A stretch of DNA of 64,000 bases from Stagonosporopsis chrysanthemi (Eukaryota; Ascomycota; Dothideomycetes; Pleosporales; Didymellaceae). The translations under genes were made by a program, and so were the position numbers. The notes under the pieces are model-generated. The model saw only the letters and a program-made list of their open reading frames with translations. It was not told the DNA's origin and did no database searches. Shown here piece by piece: positions 36,425-46,294 of the stretch. Location of the stretch: assembly GCA_022560025.1 (NCBI GenBank), contig JAFISE010000089.1:1-64000 (forward strand). The letters are read 5' to 3'. Position 1 is the first letter of the stretch. The number at the start of each line of letters is the position of its first letter.

Positions 36425-36725
36425 GGACCCTCTCCGGTTGGGACCAAGGGAGGGCGTATCGAAGGCAGCATTTGCATCACCATTAGCGGCATCAGGGTTC
36501 CCTCAGCATACATAGACACGCATTTGCATAATAGGTGTCTGCAGCATGGAGTAAATTTGGTTTAGGTTTCACGGGCACATCCGCAGGGTAGCGGACTTCG
36601 TACCTGCAGCTAGTTCTGCCCCGGCGCTCGGGCCATGCATCAATTCAATGACGCGCTTTCAGCATTACAACATTCACGTCTCTAAACTTTCCTCTCTTCC
36701 CAATCCCCCACACCCACATCCCACC
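36425..36725. other. Short intergenic spacer
   Basis: About 300 bases, CT-rich near its right end just before the CCACCATGG start of the next gene; this pyrimidine tract is typical of a fungal core promoter. Nothing else is seen. Confidence 0.5.
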
Positions 36726-37539
36726 ATGGACCGCCAAATCATCTACCACACCCGCGCCCTCTCCACCCGCCTCATCCAATCCACCACGCGCCGCGCCCGC
36801 CCCACATCCCTCCGCCCACATGCTCCCCAGCGCTCCCGCACCCTGCACACCACCATGCCCTTGCTCATGCAATCCCGCCCGCCAAAGTCGCGCGACCGCG
36901 GCCCCAAGTCCGAAGAAGACACGCAGACCGATTTCTCAGCGCTGGACGTGCTGCGCAACACGGCGGCGCCTGCGACCAGCATCGATGCCACGACGCCCGA
37001 CGGGTTTGCACTGAATAACCAGATGCGCGTCAGCGGGTGCGGGCTGTTGCTTGTTGGGGGTGAGGCGTTTCGGTGGTGGCCGTGGGTGGATGCGGGGAAG
37101 GAGAAGGAGGGGGAGGTGGGAAGGCTGAGGAACGGGAAGGGGCAGTGGGAGGTGCCGGAGGGGGGGTGGGGGGTGTTGGAGTTGGTTTGGCCAAAGCCTG
37201 GTATGTTTTCCTGTTTTTTCTTTGGTCAGGCGTTGGTGAGCATGGTTGTGGTTGTGGTTTGACTGAGCCAGGCGGCGCGGACGACACGCTAGGACACAGG
37301 ATAAAGCTGATTCCTACGCAGATATCCTCATCATCGGCACAGGGCCCCAGGTTCTCCCCCTTGCGCCAGCGGTGCGCACCTATCTCAACGGCTTGGGCAT
37401 ACGGTTAGAGGTCCAAGATACGCGGAATGCGGCGGCCCAGTTCAATCTGCTTGCGACGGAGAGAGGTGTTGGGCAGGTTGCGGCCGCGCTGGTGCCGACG
37501 GGGTGGAGAGACGGAAAGGGCATTGTTGTAGATGTGTGA
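36726..37539 (+). CDS. NDUFAF3-like mitochondrial complex I assembly factor
   Basis: This is a DUF498/Mth938-type protein, likely a mitochondrial matrix or inner-membrane factor that helps assemble NADH:ubiquinone oxidoreductase. Two exons, 36726-37200 and 37322-37539, give 230 residues. The first 60 residues are rich in Arg, Ser and Thr without acidic residues (LSTRLIQSTTRRARPTSLRP), a good targeting presequence. The folded domain shows FALNNQMRVSGCGLLLVGGE and, after a GTATGT/CAG intron in phase 1, DILIIGTGPQVLPLAP, YLNGLGIRLEVQDTRNAAAQ, FNLLATERG and VAAALVPTGW, which are the family's strongest signatures. The start in a perfect CCACCATGG context was preferred over an in-frame ATG 26 codons upstream. 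Between the domain halves is a G-rich stretch encoding EGEVGRLRNGKGQWEVPEGG. Confidence 0.9.
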
Positions 37540-37818
37540 TGGTGAAGAGCAGACGGAAATGAACGGAAAGCAACATGGCCTTCCCGCCTTGGTCTGGGGT
37601 GTAAAAATACTGTACAAAAGAAGACATAATGACATGCATCAAGAGACGGCCAAAATCGCACCACATGGAATCGTTTCTGCTGGTGAAGCCTGGAATCTTC
37701 GCATCAGCTTGCTCCACCCAGCTTTCACAGCAAACACTCTTCTCTCACCTCCAGCCCGCGCTCCCTCCAACGCCTTCCTCCTTACCGCGCCCAACAACTC
37801 CGCTCCACCGCCGCCGCG

Positions 37819-38621
37819 ATGCTCAACCTCGAGTCCTCCGACTGCTCCACCAGCTCGAGCGACTCCGACGATGTCTTCACAACCAGCTACCGCAGCGGAC
37901 CCACATGCGCACCTGCCTCTCCCACGCCTCACCACGAACGCCTCACAGACGCATCTCCCAGCCCGCAGCCGCCCGCGCCGCCACACACACAGGACGCTTT
38001 CCACGCGCAAGACCAGACACTCCCGCGCGATGCCCTATCCGTGCACCGCCATCCCCGCATACCCGTACCACCCTCCACAGATGCTACGAGTGCTGAGGTG
38101 CTAGAAGTGGGAGGAGATGCAGACGCCGACCCAACTGACAATCATCGAACGGAGCGCCGAATAGAGCGCCTCCTCTCCCCCATCCTCCCCTTGCTGCGCC
38201 GCCTGCGCGACACTCGAATGCCGCCATTCACAAACCATGTGCAAACGAAGAGCGCGGCAGAGGTGTTGAGGGAGCGGGTGGTGGTCGTTGGGAGGTATGT
38301 GGTCGGCGTTTCGCAGAGACAGGGGGATGAGGAGGGGGTGGGGAAGGGGAAGGAGGTTTGGAGGTCGAGATCTGCGAGTACATCGCTCGAATGTACTGGC
38401 CGCAAGAGGTTATGAGGGCTAGTGGGCTGAGAATCATGGAGATGTATCGGAATGCGCTGTTTCGCGAGGGTGTTGAAGGGGGAGAGACGAGGAGGGATGG
38501 GGAGAGCGAGAGCAGGGAGGAGGGACGTGGTGGGATGAGCGAGCGGGGCGAGGGAGATGTAAGGAGAGAGGGTGAGGGGCGAGAGGAGGAGGCAGTAGAC
38601 TATCGTGGGTTGTGGGACTAG
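37819..38621 (+). CDS. Hypothetical acidic/Arg-rich protein, exon structure unresolved
   Basis: I do not recognise this gene. The first frame (37819-38415) gives MLNLESSDCSTSSSDSDDVF, a Pro/His-rich middle and ERLLSPILPLLRRLRDTRMP, NHVQTKSAAEVLRERVVVVG. The next protein-like piece, EICEYIARMYWPQEVMRASG and LRIMEMYRNALFREGV (38365-38480), is in another frame and runs to a stop at 38621. Between them is a GGGAG|GTATGT donor at about 38296 and G-rich sequence with homopolymer runs. No acceptor gives the right phase, so either an intron was missed or there is an indel in the G-rich tract. The coding nature is supported by the helical composition of both pieces only. Confidence 0.35.
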
Positions 38622-39433
38622 CGATCTGGAGAGTGTCGTTGGACAGGTGAAAGAAACATGGACGGATGCTCGACATTTAACAGCCTCGTGGTTTTGGTAT
38701 GGCATGGAATACGAGCTTGAGTGGAACGGTGAGAGTAGACTGGGCCACACAGATGAGAAAGGAGTAGACTATGGCTCTTTCGTGTCTCTCACCGAGTCGT
38801 TTTCCCAAGACAGCTCACTTTCTCATATGCTCTATTATAGCGTTTCAAGATTTTCAGTCTCCACCTCGGTTCGCTGTGCTGCACGCTTTGTTTGTTTTGA
38901 TTCGAACAGCGTTTGCTCTCGATCCAGAAGCTGCTAGATGTGGCCCAAGCGCAGGCAGCACTTCACCTCCTCTCTTTCTCTGTCTCCGTGCAGTGCTGCG
39001 CGCGATTCTGTCGGTGACAGGAAATTGTTGGATAAGTACAGACTGACTTATGAGCACCGTCAAGTGTGTCGCATCTGAGTCCGAGGCGGTCTTTGTGGTC
39101 AAGGTATGTTCACATGTGTTCGTTTCATTTGATCGCAGCTGAAGAATTTGCTCACCAATACTAGACTGAGTGAGCGACACTATCGACATCGTTTTCGAAT
39201 CTATGACACGCGTCTGTCAGTTGACAGTCGTGAACCAGGAAGGTTGCCTCATCTTCACTTCACCGCATCTTGTCAGATCGGTTCGCTAACCAATCTTAGC
39301 TAGACACCTCGCCTTAGCTGATCTCGCCATCACTTCACCTCACTTCACCTCACCTGAATCCGCTGAACCCAACCAGAGAGTGCCCTTCGCCCGCACAACT
39401 CGACGCTGACAACCACAACTACCTTCTGACACC
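38622..39433. other. Intergenic with direct-repeat promoter-like CT tract
   Basis: No gene found. Just before the next gene, 39326-39356 contains 'cacttcacct' and shortened versions repeated in tandem, followed by C/A-rich sequence up to the start codon. Confidence 0.5.
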
Positions 39434-40786
39434 ATGGCGACCCTCGTCGACCTTCTCAGTAGCACCTATGGGCCAATACAGGCAATAACACTACCGTATC
39501 TCGACGTCGCTGATGTGATCACACTTACGCGCACTTCGAAAGTGTTTGCTGAGTTGCAACCATTACTGCAGGGTACAGCATACAACGTCAATCACTTCCT
39601 CAAACAGTTCTTTTCGAATCCCGTTCAGTTTCGCTCAATCCAGGGTGTGTGTGGTGCACTTCTGACTGGACAAAGTGTTCGTCATTTCATGCAGCGATCA
39701 GCATTTCGTGAGACGAGTCTGACCATTCTTGTCACCAATTGTCAGCAACAGCTCTTAGTCGAACACATTTCCAACGATGGGTACCAGTTGGAAAATGCAA
39801 GCGGAACTCAAGTCGTCCTATCTTTCAGCAAGACTACCATGGATGGCCATAGACGGAGCGTCCACCTCCCCGCTTGTAGGGATGCAGCTGTAGCAGATTT
39901 GCTACGCCGGTCTCCTCTTACAGGAACCCTCAATTTTTTGTCTTGGAACAAAGCGTACGCCCTGTTCCCGTGTTCAACCTTCTTGAGATCGGAATGCTAC
40001 CTCTTACGAGACCTAGACAGTATACCACAATGTTTCTTCGAAACCGTAGCAGATGATGGGTTTAAGGTTAAATATGTAGCCTGGACACACCGAGAGGCTC
40101 ATGAAAGCCTTACCGCAGGACACGATCTTATTCTCCCGCCGCATGACCGAGAACTGGACCATGTCCAAGAATTGGTTCAAAAACGCCGCATTGGGGACAG
40201 AAACACATGGATCATTGAGCTCGACACACAAGGACTCACGGTGCCAGAGATCACAACAAGCGTGCTTGAGTCCACCACTTTCCAACTGCGTACACGCACA
40301 TCTGATCGACGGTGGGACGTCACGCATTACGAAATGACCTTCGATTGTGGACTGCAACATCCAGTCCTGAAGCATCAATACGTCACGCTAAGACTCAGTA
40401 CTCGAGACGACGACACTTACGAACAATTGGAAGAGTTCAAACCTTCCTACTACAGCCAAAGATGCCAAGATCTCATAACGCGACTCAACGAGCTCACCTT
40501 GATTGAATTGACGAAGATCAAAGATGACGAGCGTCCGCCTCAGCATGCGGAGCTGGTACAGGATATCAGCAACGCGGCTAGTCTGAGGGGCAAGTTCGAC
40601 CTGCCCGCTGGTTGGACGTTCTATGACGACGATGTGCTTGCGTATCTGGACAAAGCGTGGAGGCTTCAGCAGCAGATAGATGCGCAGGAGAGGGCTGCGA
40701 AGAAAGGGCGCATTGAGGCTAGCACGGCTGGAAAAAACGACGCGGTGCGACTGTTGCAAGAGCTGCTTAAGTTCGTCAAAACATGA
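39434..40786 (+). CDS. Uncharacterised 450-residue protein
   Basis: This is a single-exon protein of unknown function with a weak F-box-like N-terminus (ITLPYLDVADVITLTRTSKV). The rest alternates short hydrophobic strands and polar turns, with WNKAYALFPCSTFLRSE, WTHREAHESLTAGHDLILP and RRWDVTHYEMTFDCGL, and ends in a charged helical tail (QQQIDAQERAAKKGRIEAS, LLQELLKFVKT) that may form a coiled coil. No signal peptide or membrane segment is present. The ATG at 39434 lies in a GACACCATGG context. The absence of introns and of a known domain suggests a lineage-restricted gene. Confidence 0.65.
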   Translation: MATLVDLLSSTYGPIQAITLPYLDVADVITLTRTSKVFAELQPLLQGTAYNVNHFLKQFFSNPVQFRSIQGVCGALLTGQSVRHFMQRSAFRETSLTILVTNCQQQLLVEHISNDGYQLENASGTQVVLSFSKTTMDGHRRSVHLPACRDAAVADLLRRSPLTGTLNFLSWNKAYALFPCSTFLRSECYLLRDLDSIPQCFFETVADDGFKVKYVAWTHREAHESLTAGHDLILPPHDRELDHVQELVQKRRIGDRNTWIIELDTQGLTVPEITTSVLESTTFQLRTRTSDRRWDVTHYEMTFDCGLQHPVLKHQYVTLRLSTRDDDTYEQLEEFKPSYYSQRCQDLITRLNELTLIELTKIKDDERPPQHAELVQDISNAASLRGKFDLPAGWTFYDDDVLAYLDKAWRLQQQIDAQERAAKKGRIEASTAGKNDAVRLLQELLKFVKT

Positions 40787-41538
40787 TGGGACGGTGTAGT
40801 GACAAATAAGGGGTCTGATGAGCTGAGCTGGGGAGGCAGGGGTTGGAAGCCACTAGCGGTACAATTGGGAGTTCTAGATTATAGGTCAAGGTGATCCACC
40901 AGATCAAGATGTGACTACAATGTGACTAGCGCAGACAGACTGGGATGCTTCGGGTTCCGTAGATGCAGGCTACTAACCACACTGGCAAGAATAACGGAAA
41001 AATCGCACATTTCCTGCTTCACTGATCTCCACTGTTAATCAAAACCTGCATGATCAATATTTGCGTAGGACTGAAACACTCAAGCCATTCACCATTCCAG
41101 TATCACGACTCCGTAAAGGCTTCAATCGACCCACTTTTGCAGAATGTACCACATTCTTACATCCCATCTGCTTCTAGCGTCGCCTAGAACGGGGTAAACA
41201 ATCCCAATCCATGACGAACAGCAGTTTACCGCCTCTCATCCTACACGTTTTCCGCGCAAGCAAAGGATCAGCGCAAGCATTGTCCGTGGGCCGGCACACA
41301 AAGCAACAGCGGGTCTCCACGACGGCGTAGCGGGCATCGGGGTACGTGTCGCCAGCGGCGCAGCGCCATCAAGGCTGTCAAGCAAAGGAACCGTCCAGGA
41401 TGATCCTGCCGCGGTCAGCCCGACCTCAGTTTTGTAATTGCAGAGCTGGCAGTTGCAACAAAGCCAGAAGGTGAGGAGGACTGTTCGAAGAAGGATTGGG
41501 AATGTTTTACGTCGTAGGAGAGATCTGGCGTATAGTGC
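40787..41538. other. Intergenic before the repeat array
   Basis: No gene is supported. Short frames at 41236-41577 overlap the start of the MITE-like array and lack motifs. Confidence 0.5.
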
Positions 41539-42000
41539 AAGGGGGGCCCATGAACGAATGAGAATACGAGTTGCCACACCAAGGATTTTGAAGGTTTCTC
41601 AGTGGCCAGCACCTACTTCTGACATACAAGGGGGGTGCCTCAACGGATTGGAATACGAGCTGCCCCACAGGGGTTCTGGAGGTTTCTGAATGGCCAGTAC
41701 CTACATCTGACCGGTCCTATTGGTCTGTTTGGGATTGGCACCGACATTCGTATTCCAATTCTTTCAGGCAACCCACTTATACTATTTTAATTCTCATGGC
41801 ATCGATGCTGACACTCGTATAAGGGGGGAGCATAGATAAATGAGAATACGAGGGTTAGTGTCAATCCCAGATTGACCAATCAAATCTGTTAGATGTAGGT
41901 ACTGGCCAATCAGAAACCTCCAGAAATCTCGGTGTGGCAACTCGTATTCTCATTCATTCATGCTCCCTCCTTGCATTCTCATCCCTCATAGGCCCCCCTT
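41539..42000. mobile_element. Array of MITE-like inverted-repeat copies
   Basis: At least three copies of one short element abut. Each starts with AAGGGGGG on its outer edge followed by a CAT..AA..GAATGAGAATACGAG-like block, then TGCCACACC, GGTTTCTGGAGGTTTCT and TGGCCAGTACCTACATCTGA. The first copy starts at 41539, the second at 41628 in the same orientation and the third, at 41821-42000, reads in reverse with its mirror end CCCCCCTT at 42000. The third also has its own left end AAGGGGGG at 41821. Terminal inverted repeats are therefore about 30-80 bases. There is no coding capacity, so any movement would need a transposase from elsewhere. Copies differ by scattered substitutions, so they are not recent. 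Confidence 0.72.
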
Positions 42001-42515
42001 GAACTAGAGATCCACAGTTCCGGGCCGCAACGGCCCGCGCTGGACATTGCGGATCTACCAAAATTTCGTCTAGGCCTGGATCTCGATGTTGAGGCGATAC
42101 CTCATCAGCTCATGAGCAGTGATGCCACTACAGACTTGACAAAAAGTCGCTGGGAATCTACATGCAGTAGGCATTTCCCCAGTCCACAAAGCTAGCAAAG
42201 CAAGACTTGATCAATCGTATTTGAGCTGCAGAAGGCTGGGTCTTCCTGGTTGACTTGCATGTCCACATCATCGCCTTGTGCTGTATCTTTATGCGGCATG
42301 TGTAGCCATAGTTTGGCATGTGTGGTTCATCACCGTTCTCCAGCACCTTCTGGAAGCCAGGAATCCTGAAGAGTCCGCTTTGGCCTGGAGCTATCGATTG
42401 GTGCTCCATCCACCAGCGAGAACGGTCGATCCCGACTGCGAGAATCTGCCAAGCGTATTGGTCACACAGGCGAATGGAGCGAGACGGTTGGAGTGTGACC
42501 TCGTAAACAGTGTCA
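42001..42515. other. Repeat-flanking DNA, no gene
   Basis: This stretch lies between the MITE-like array and the transposase relic. A minus-strand frame continues through it (42742-42158) in a different frame from the transposase head but shows no DDE catalytic motif. It may be the eroded remainder of the transposon. Confidence 0.4.
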
Positions 42516-43094
42516 CTAGGCCGAAGCTTCAGATGAAGCGGTCCTGCTGCGGCTCGGCGTAGTTTGGACCAGACAGCGTGCCCGACCGTTATGCTGATCG
42601 TTGCATTGTGGTCGAAACCTCTTATTGACGTCTGCGGAGATTGGAGTCCTAGCAAGACCTGAACAGCGTGTGTAACCTCGTGTACGCAAAGCGTGGCGCA
42701 CTGAGTACTCTGTTGCACCCCAGTGCTGGAAGGTCCGGGCAAGGGCCAAGTACGACATCTGCCGGTTAACTCGGGATTGATGGATGAAAGAGACTAGCTC
42801 ATCTATCTGCTGATTTGAGAGCTTTGCTGGCCGGCCTGATCGTTTCTTTGGTGTGACTGAGTCACTGGCTATTGCATAAGCAACTTGTCGCTCTGTGAAG
42901 CCAAGATGTCCCTGTATCCAGGTCTTGGTATGGCCGGCTTTATGTAGAGTCTGGACCATGATTCGCTCGTCTCGAGTGAGGTGTCGATGGCGAGGTGTAG
43001 ATGGTGGTGATGGAGACATCATAGTGGGCGGAGATGTCATAGTGAGTGGAGACATAACGGTGGGTGAAGACATCGCGGTGGGCGACAACTGCAT
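42516..43094 (-). pseudogene. Tc1/mariner-type transposase, DNA-binding half only
   Basis: The frame gives a fungal Tc1/mariner-like N-terminus: HLTRDERIMVQTLHKAGHTK, WIQGHLGFTERQVAYAIASD, then KRSGRPAKLSNQQIDELVSF, the GRP AT-hook-like linker, and a second helix-turn-helix with MSYLALARTFQHWGATEYSV and RHALRTRGYTR. After RTPISADVNKR the family resemblance stops; the tail to 42516 is not transposase-like and no D-D-D/E catalytic core is found in any frame down to 42158. The first 30 residues are a seven- to eight-residue tandem repeat (SPTVMSPLTMTSPPTMMSPS). The element is therefore truncated and non-autonomous. It lies about 0.5 kb from the MITE-like array, but the two do not visibly share ends. 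Confidence 0.75.
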
Positions 43095-45418
43095 CTGGAG
43101 GCGACGGGTTTAAATACAATATTAGATCAGATTAGATCTTTCTGAGAGGGTTACAGTTATCTTGAACATCCGAGGTAAACCGAGGTAAACCCGTGTTGTG
43201 CGCTGGCTGGGACTCTGGTTCGGCCCGCAGCCACAGTGAGTTTATCAGGCCATTAAGCCCTGCACACGTTACGTCACCAGATCATCCTCAACATCAGAGG
43301 ACGATCTGACAATATGACAGGCTGGTTAGTATGATCTATCTCTACCACTGCCGGTTGCATTACTTACATACATGTGCGTGGTTGTTTAGAGAATGCCATA
43401 TCAGAGACAAAGAGTTGAGATATCTGCTACCTGAGCATTTCGCGGCCATGTAAGAGGAAGGGTCGACGTGCAGGAGAGTAGCATAAGCAAGCGGAGTAGT
43501 GTAATTTACAGCCTGCTGAACTGAAACCTCCGCTCTTCCTGGGCGGAGCGTTCGCCTGTGAGAACTCGGCTGGCATGGTGGGCTGAACGACCAGCCACAT
43601 CTCATCAAGGTGCAGAGACAGCAACCAACTCGAGCAAGCATGAGAAATAAGGCGTCTAGTCTTTTGTATGAATTTGTGGGAGCAGGCGAAGATCTCGGCG
43701 CTGCTTTTACCCTCAATGCCTATCTTTCCGTCTTGAAAGCATCTCAGCGTAGCTCCCTTGCAACGATGCTATATGGTCTAGATGTTGGACTTAATTTGGT
43801 ACTTGTAGATTGTAGCTAGAAGGACCGATCGGTTCAACTCTTGTTGCATCTCAGCCATACCATTATCTGTTGAGACCTGGTTTATCGGTGCCAGCAGAAA
43901 TGTGGACCCGTCTTTATCTGATAGACTACGTAGAGGACCACTCCTGATTGGTTGACGTCTGTCGCTCACCAATCAGGAGTAATGTACAGCTTAGCGTATC
44001 AGACTTTGGGGAGTCTATACATTTCTACAGGCATTATAGGCAGGTTTCAAACCAAGACGTGTAGTATAGGTCTAGAAGTTTTGGCACGGGCGAACCGAAA
44101 TTGCCTACTTACCCAAGCACAGGTCCAACTTAATATCACATCCTCTGCAGCAGCTCCGACGAGTTTTTGTATCTTATTCACATAGAGGAGAAGATCCATC
44201 ATGAAACCAATTACAAATCTTCCATGGTCAGTTCTCCACGAAAACATGGCTATCTAATCATTGGAATGCACGTCTGCGTTGATGAAACTGGAGGTAAAAT
44301 TGCAATCTCGGCGATGTCACCTCGGCCGCGTGACCACACCACGCAATACTCATTAAACCCGTGCCCATATTGCTCCCTCGCCATCCTAAACTTGCGACCT
44401 GCCACAGGGTGCAGTATGCCATCGGATGATTTGAACGATAAGAACAATCTACAGTCGCGTGCTCCTGCAGTCTAGGTATCCAGGAAAGTGACGGCCCAGA
44501 GATTATCTACGCGGCTCGGGTGGGAGTGGTTGAATGGAAGGCTGTTGCTTTCTTGCTAGAGTAGATGACGGATATGCGGTTGATAGCGGAGTCACAAGTG
44601 ATATCGGGTATGTCGACGGTGGCAAGGACGCTAGCACGGACGCTGGCGGTGTCGATGATGCGCGTGATGTGAGAGTGTCTTCGGTCATGTTGCCCTCGAT
44701 CTTGTGGATCGACATGGCCGCTGGAGCCGCAAGGAAGGAGTTGATATGGATCTGATACTGTGGGGAAAGACAGCAGTGGCAGCATGAGCCGGGGACGGGG
44801 CAAATGGTGCGGGCGCAAAGACATGCCCAGACTAGCGCGAGCCCGTGCTTTGACAGTGAAAGGCAGATCGCATGCTGACGTCACGTCCTTAATCAACAGA
44901 AAGAGACATGAAGACTGTCTATCAAAGTGAAAGCAGGGTTGCACGTTACAGCAAGTGCTGCTTAAACAATGCTCAAACAGGAGCGAATATCAATACTATT
45001 CCTTGACTGTTCAAGTATCAGAATCGGCTGATCAGAGGTAACACAAACAGTCTGATTCCAAGATTACTGCAGTACAAAGTTGTGCAAGAAGTCAATGAGC
45101 CATTTCTACATACAGAAGGACATTATCGCCCCGCAGACTTATCGTGAGCTCTTGCACTTACTTACAGTTTTCTTTGAACCCTGAGAAGCAACTGTATCCA
45201 GACATTGAAATCTATACCTCGAGAGCCATGGTTCACACGCCCGGTGCCGCACTGCAGAAAAGGTATACATATGCAAAACCCCAACCTATCTCGAGATCCA
45301 TCACAAATTACCCGTACACAACACAGTTTGAATCAAACAAACGTGCCATCCCACCAAATTGACTCCACACCATTGAAAAACCCACTGCTCGACTGTCCAC
45401 GAGGTCTGAGCATCACCC
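43095..45418. other. Gene-poor, probably repeat-derived stretch
   Basis: No gene can be supported in 2.3 kb. A ten-base tandem duplication (CGAGGTAAAC) lies near 43169-43190. Minus-strand frames at 43360-43716, one containing HLDEMWLVVQPTMPAEFSQ, look faintly protein-like but match no family I know. A perfect hairpin occurs at 43940-43980. The sequence is more A/T-rich than the flanking gene blocks, as expected of old transposon debris. Confidence 0.4.
43940..43980. repeat. Perfect 13-base inverted repeat
   Basis: ACTCCTGATTGGT at 43940-43952 is exactly mirrored by ACCAATCAGGAGT at 43968-43980 around a 15-base loop. It could be a transposon end pair, a hairpin or a binding site for a dimeric protein. 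Confidence 0.85.
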
Positions 45419-45981
45419 ATGGCCAGAATAAACCCGGTCCGCACCCACACCCGCACCCCCACGCCCCCACGTCGCAACATTCCCAAAGCGCCTGCACCCA
45501 GCTCGTGCACAACCACATGGAGCTCGCTATCACCAAACCCCCTCATCCTGGCCCTCCTCTTCTCACTCGCCATCTCCATCCTCCTCCCCCCAAACCTCCT
45601 CCCCAAACTCCGCTCCACATTGATATCCACACCACACTTAAGCCGCCACTCTATCCCCACGCTCTTTCACCTCCCGTCAGGTTCCATTCACGCACTTCCC
45701 TCTCACACACTTCCCTGTGATCGTCCGCTGACTGATTGCATACATAGGCCATCCCCTACACTTCTTTAACCACAGACACAAACACGAACCCGACAACAGA
45801 GGCAAACGCATATACAGACACAGATGCCATCGCGTATATTGGGGAGCTAACGAAACTGGATATCCGCCCTTTGCGTTCCGCTGAGGGATGGAGTGGGAGT
45901 GAGTACGGCAGTGAGTACGGCAGTGAAGACAGGTGTATGGAGGATTGGTGGTGTGTTGCGGAATGCAGCGCTGACAGCTAA
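45419..45981 (+). CDS. Possible small membrane protein, two exons
   Basis: This is a tentative model. The frame from 45419 starts MARINPVRTHTRTPTPPRRN and contains one convincing membrane helix, NPLILALLFSLAISILLPP, at about residues 40-58. About 110 bases past the last plausible coding part, after a CCACAG acceptor near 45775, another plus-strand frame reads TEANAYTDTDAIAYIGELTK and LDIRPLRSAEGWSG, then a SEYG repeat and a short Cys/Trp tail to a stop at 45981. The two could be joined by one intron, but I could not fix the donor. If real it would be a single-pass membrane protein with a short basic N-terminus; no function can be inferred. Confidence 0.3.
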
Positions 45982-46180
45982 TTACGGGACGTAAGGAACG
46001 AAAGGAACTGAGATATGTGCGATTGAGGGGAGATGGGGTGATAGAGAGGAGCAGAGACGAGGGTAGAGGTGGGACGGAGTAGAAAGGGCGCGTGCGGTGT
46101 GGTTGATGTAATAGGATGAGTTTCATGGATTCATCACACACGGGTGTAAGCCCGGATGGTATTACTCGTGTATTTCGAGC

Positions 46181-46216
<36 letters not shown>
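46181..46216. repeat. (TAG)12 microsatellite
   Basis: Twelve perfect TAG units form a trinucleotide microsatellite about 80 bases beyond the stop codon of the S28 peptidase gene. It is likely polymorphic between isolates. Confidence 0.97.
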
Positions 46217-46294
46217 GAGTAACGATAGCAGCGATGGAGCAATGGGTATAGTGATAGCTATGGCCAGCGCTTAGACACTACGATCCCCTCCCGT

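Noticed and set aside
38142..38750. 202-codon minus-strand frame rich in Ser/Pro/Leu
   Set aside because: It mirrors the purine-rich plus-strand gene candidate; composition is explained by the CT-rich complement.
41539..42000. CRISPR-like repeat array
   Set aside because: Repeats are long, inverted and few, in a eukaryotic genome; MITE copies explain them.
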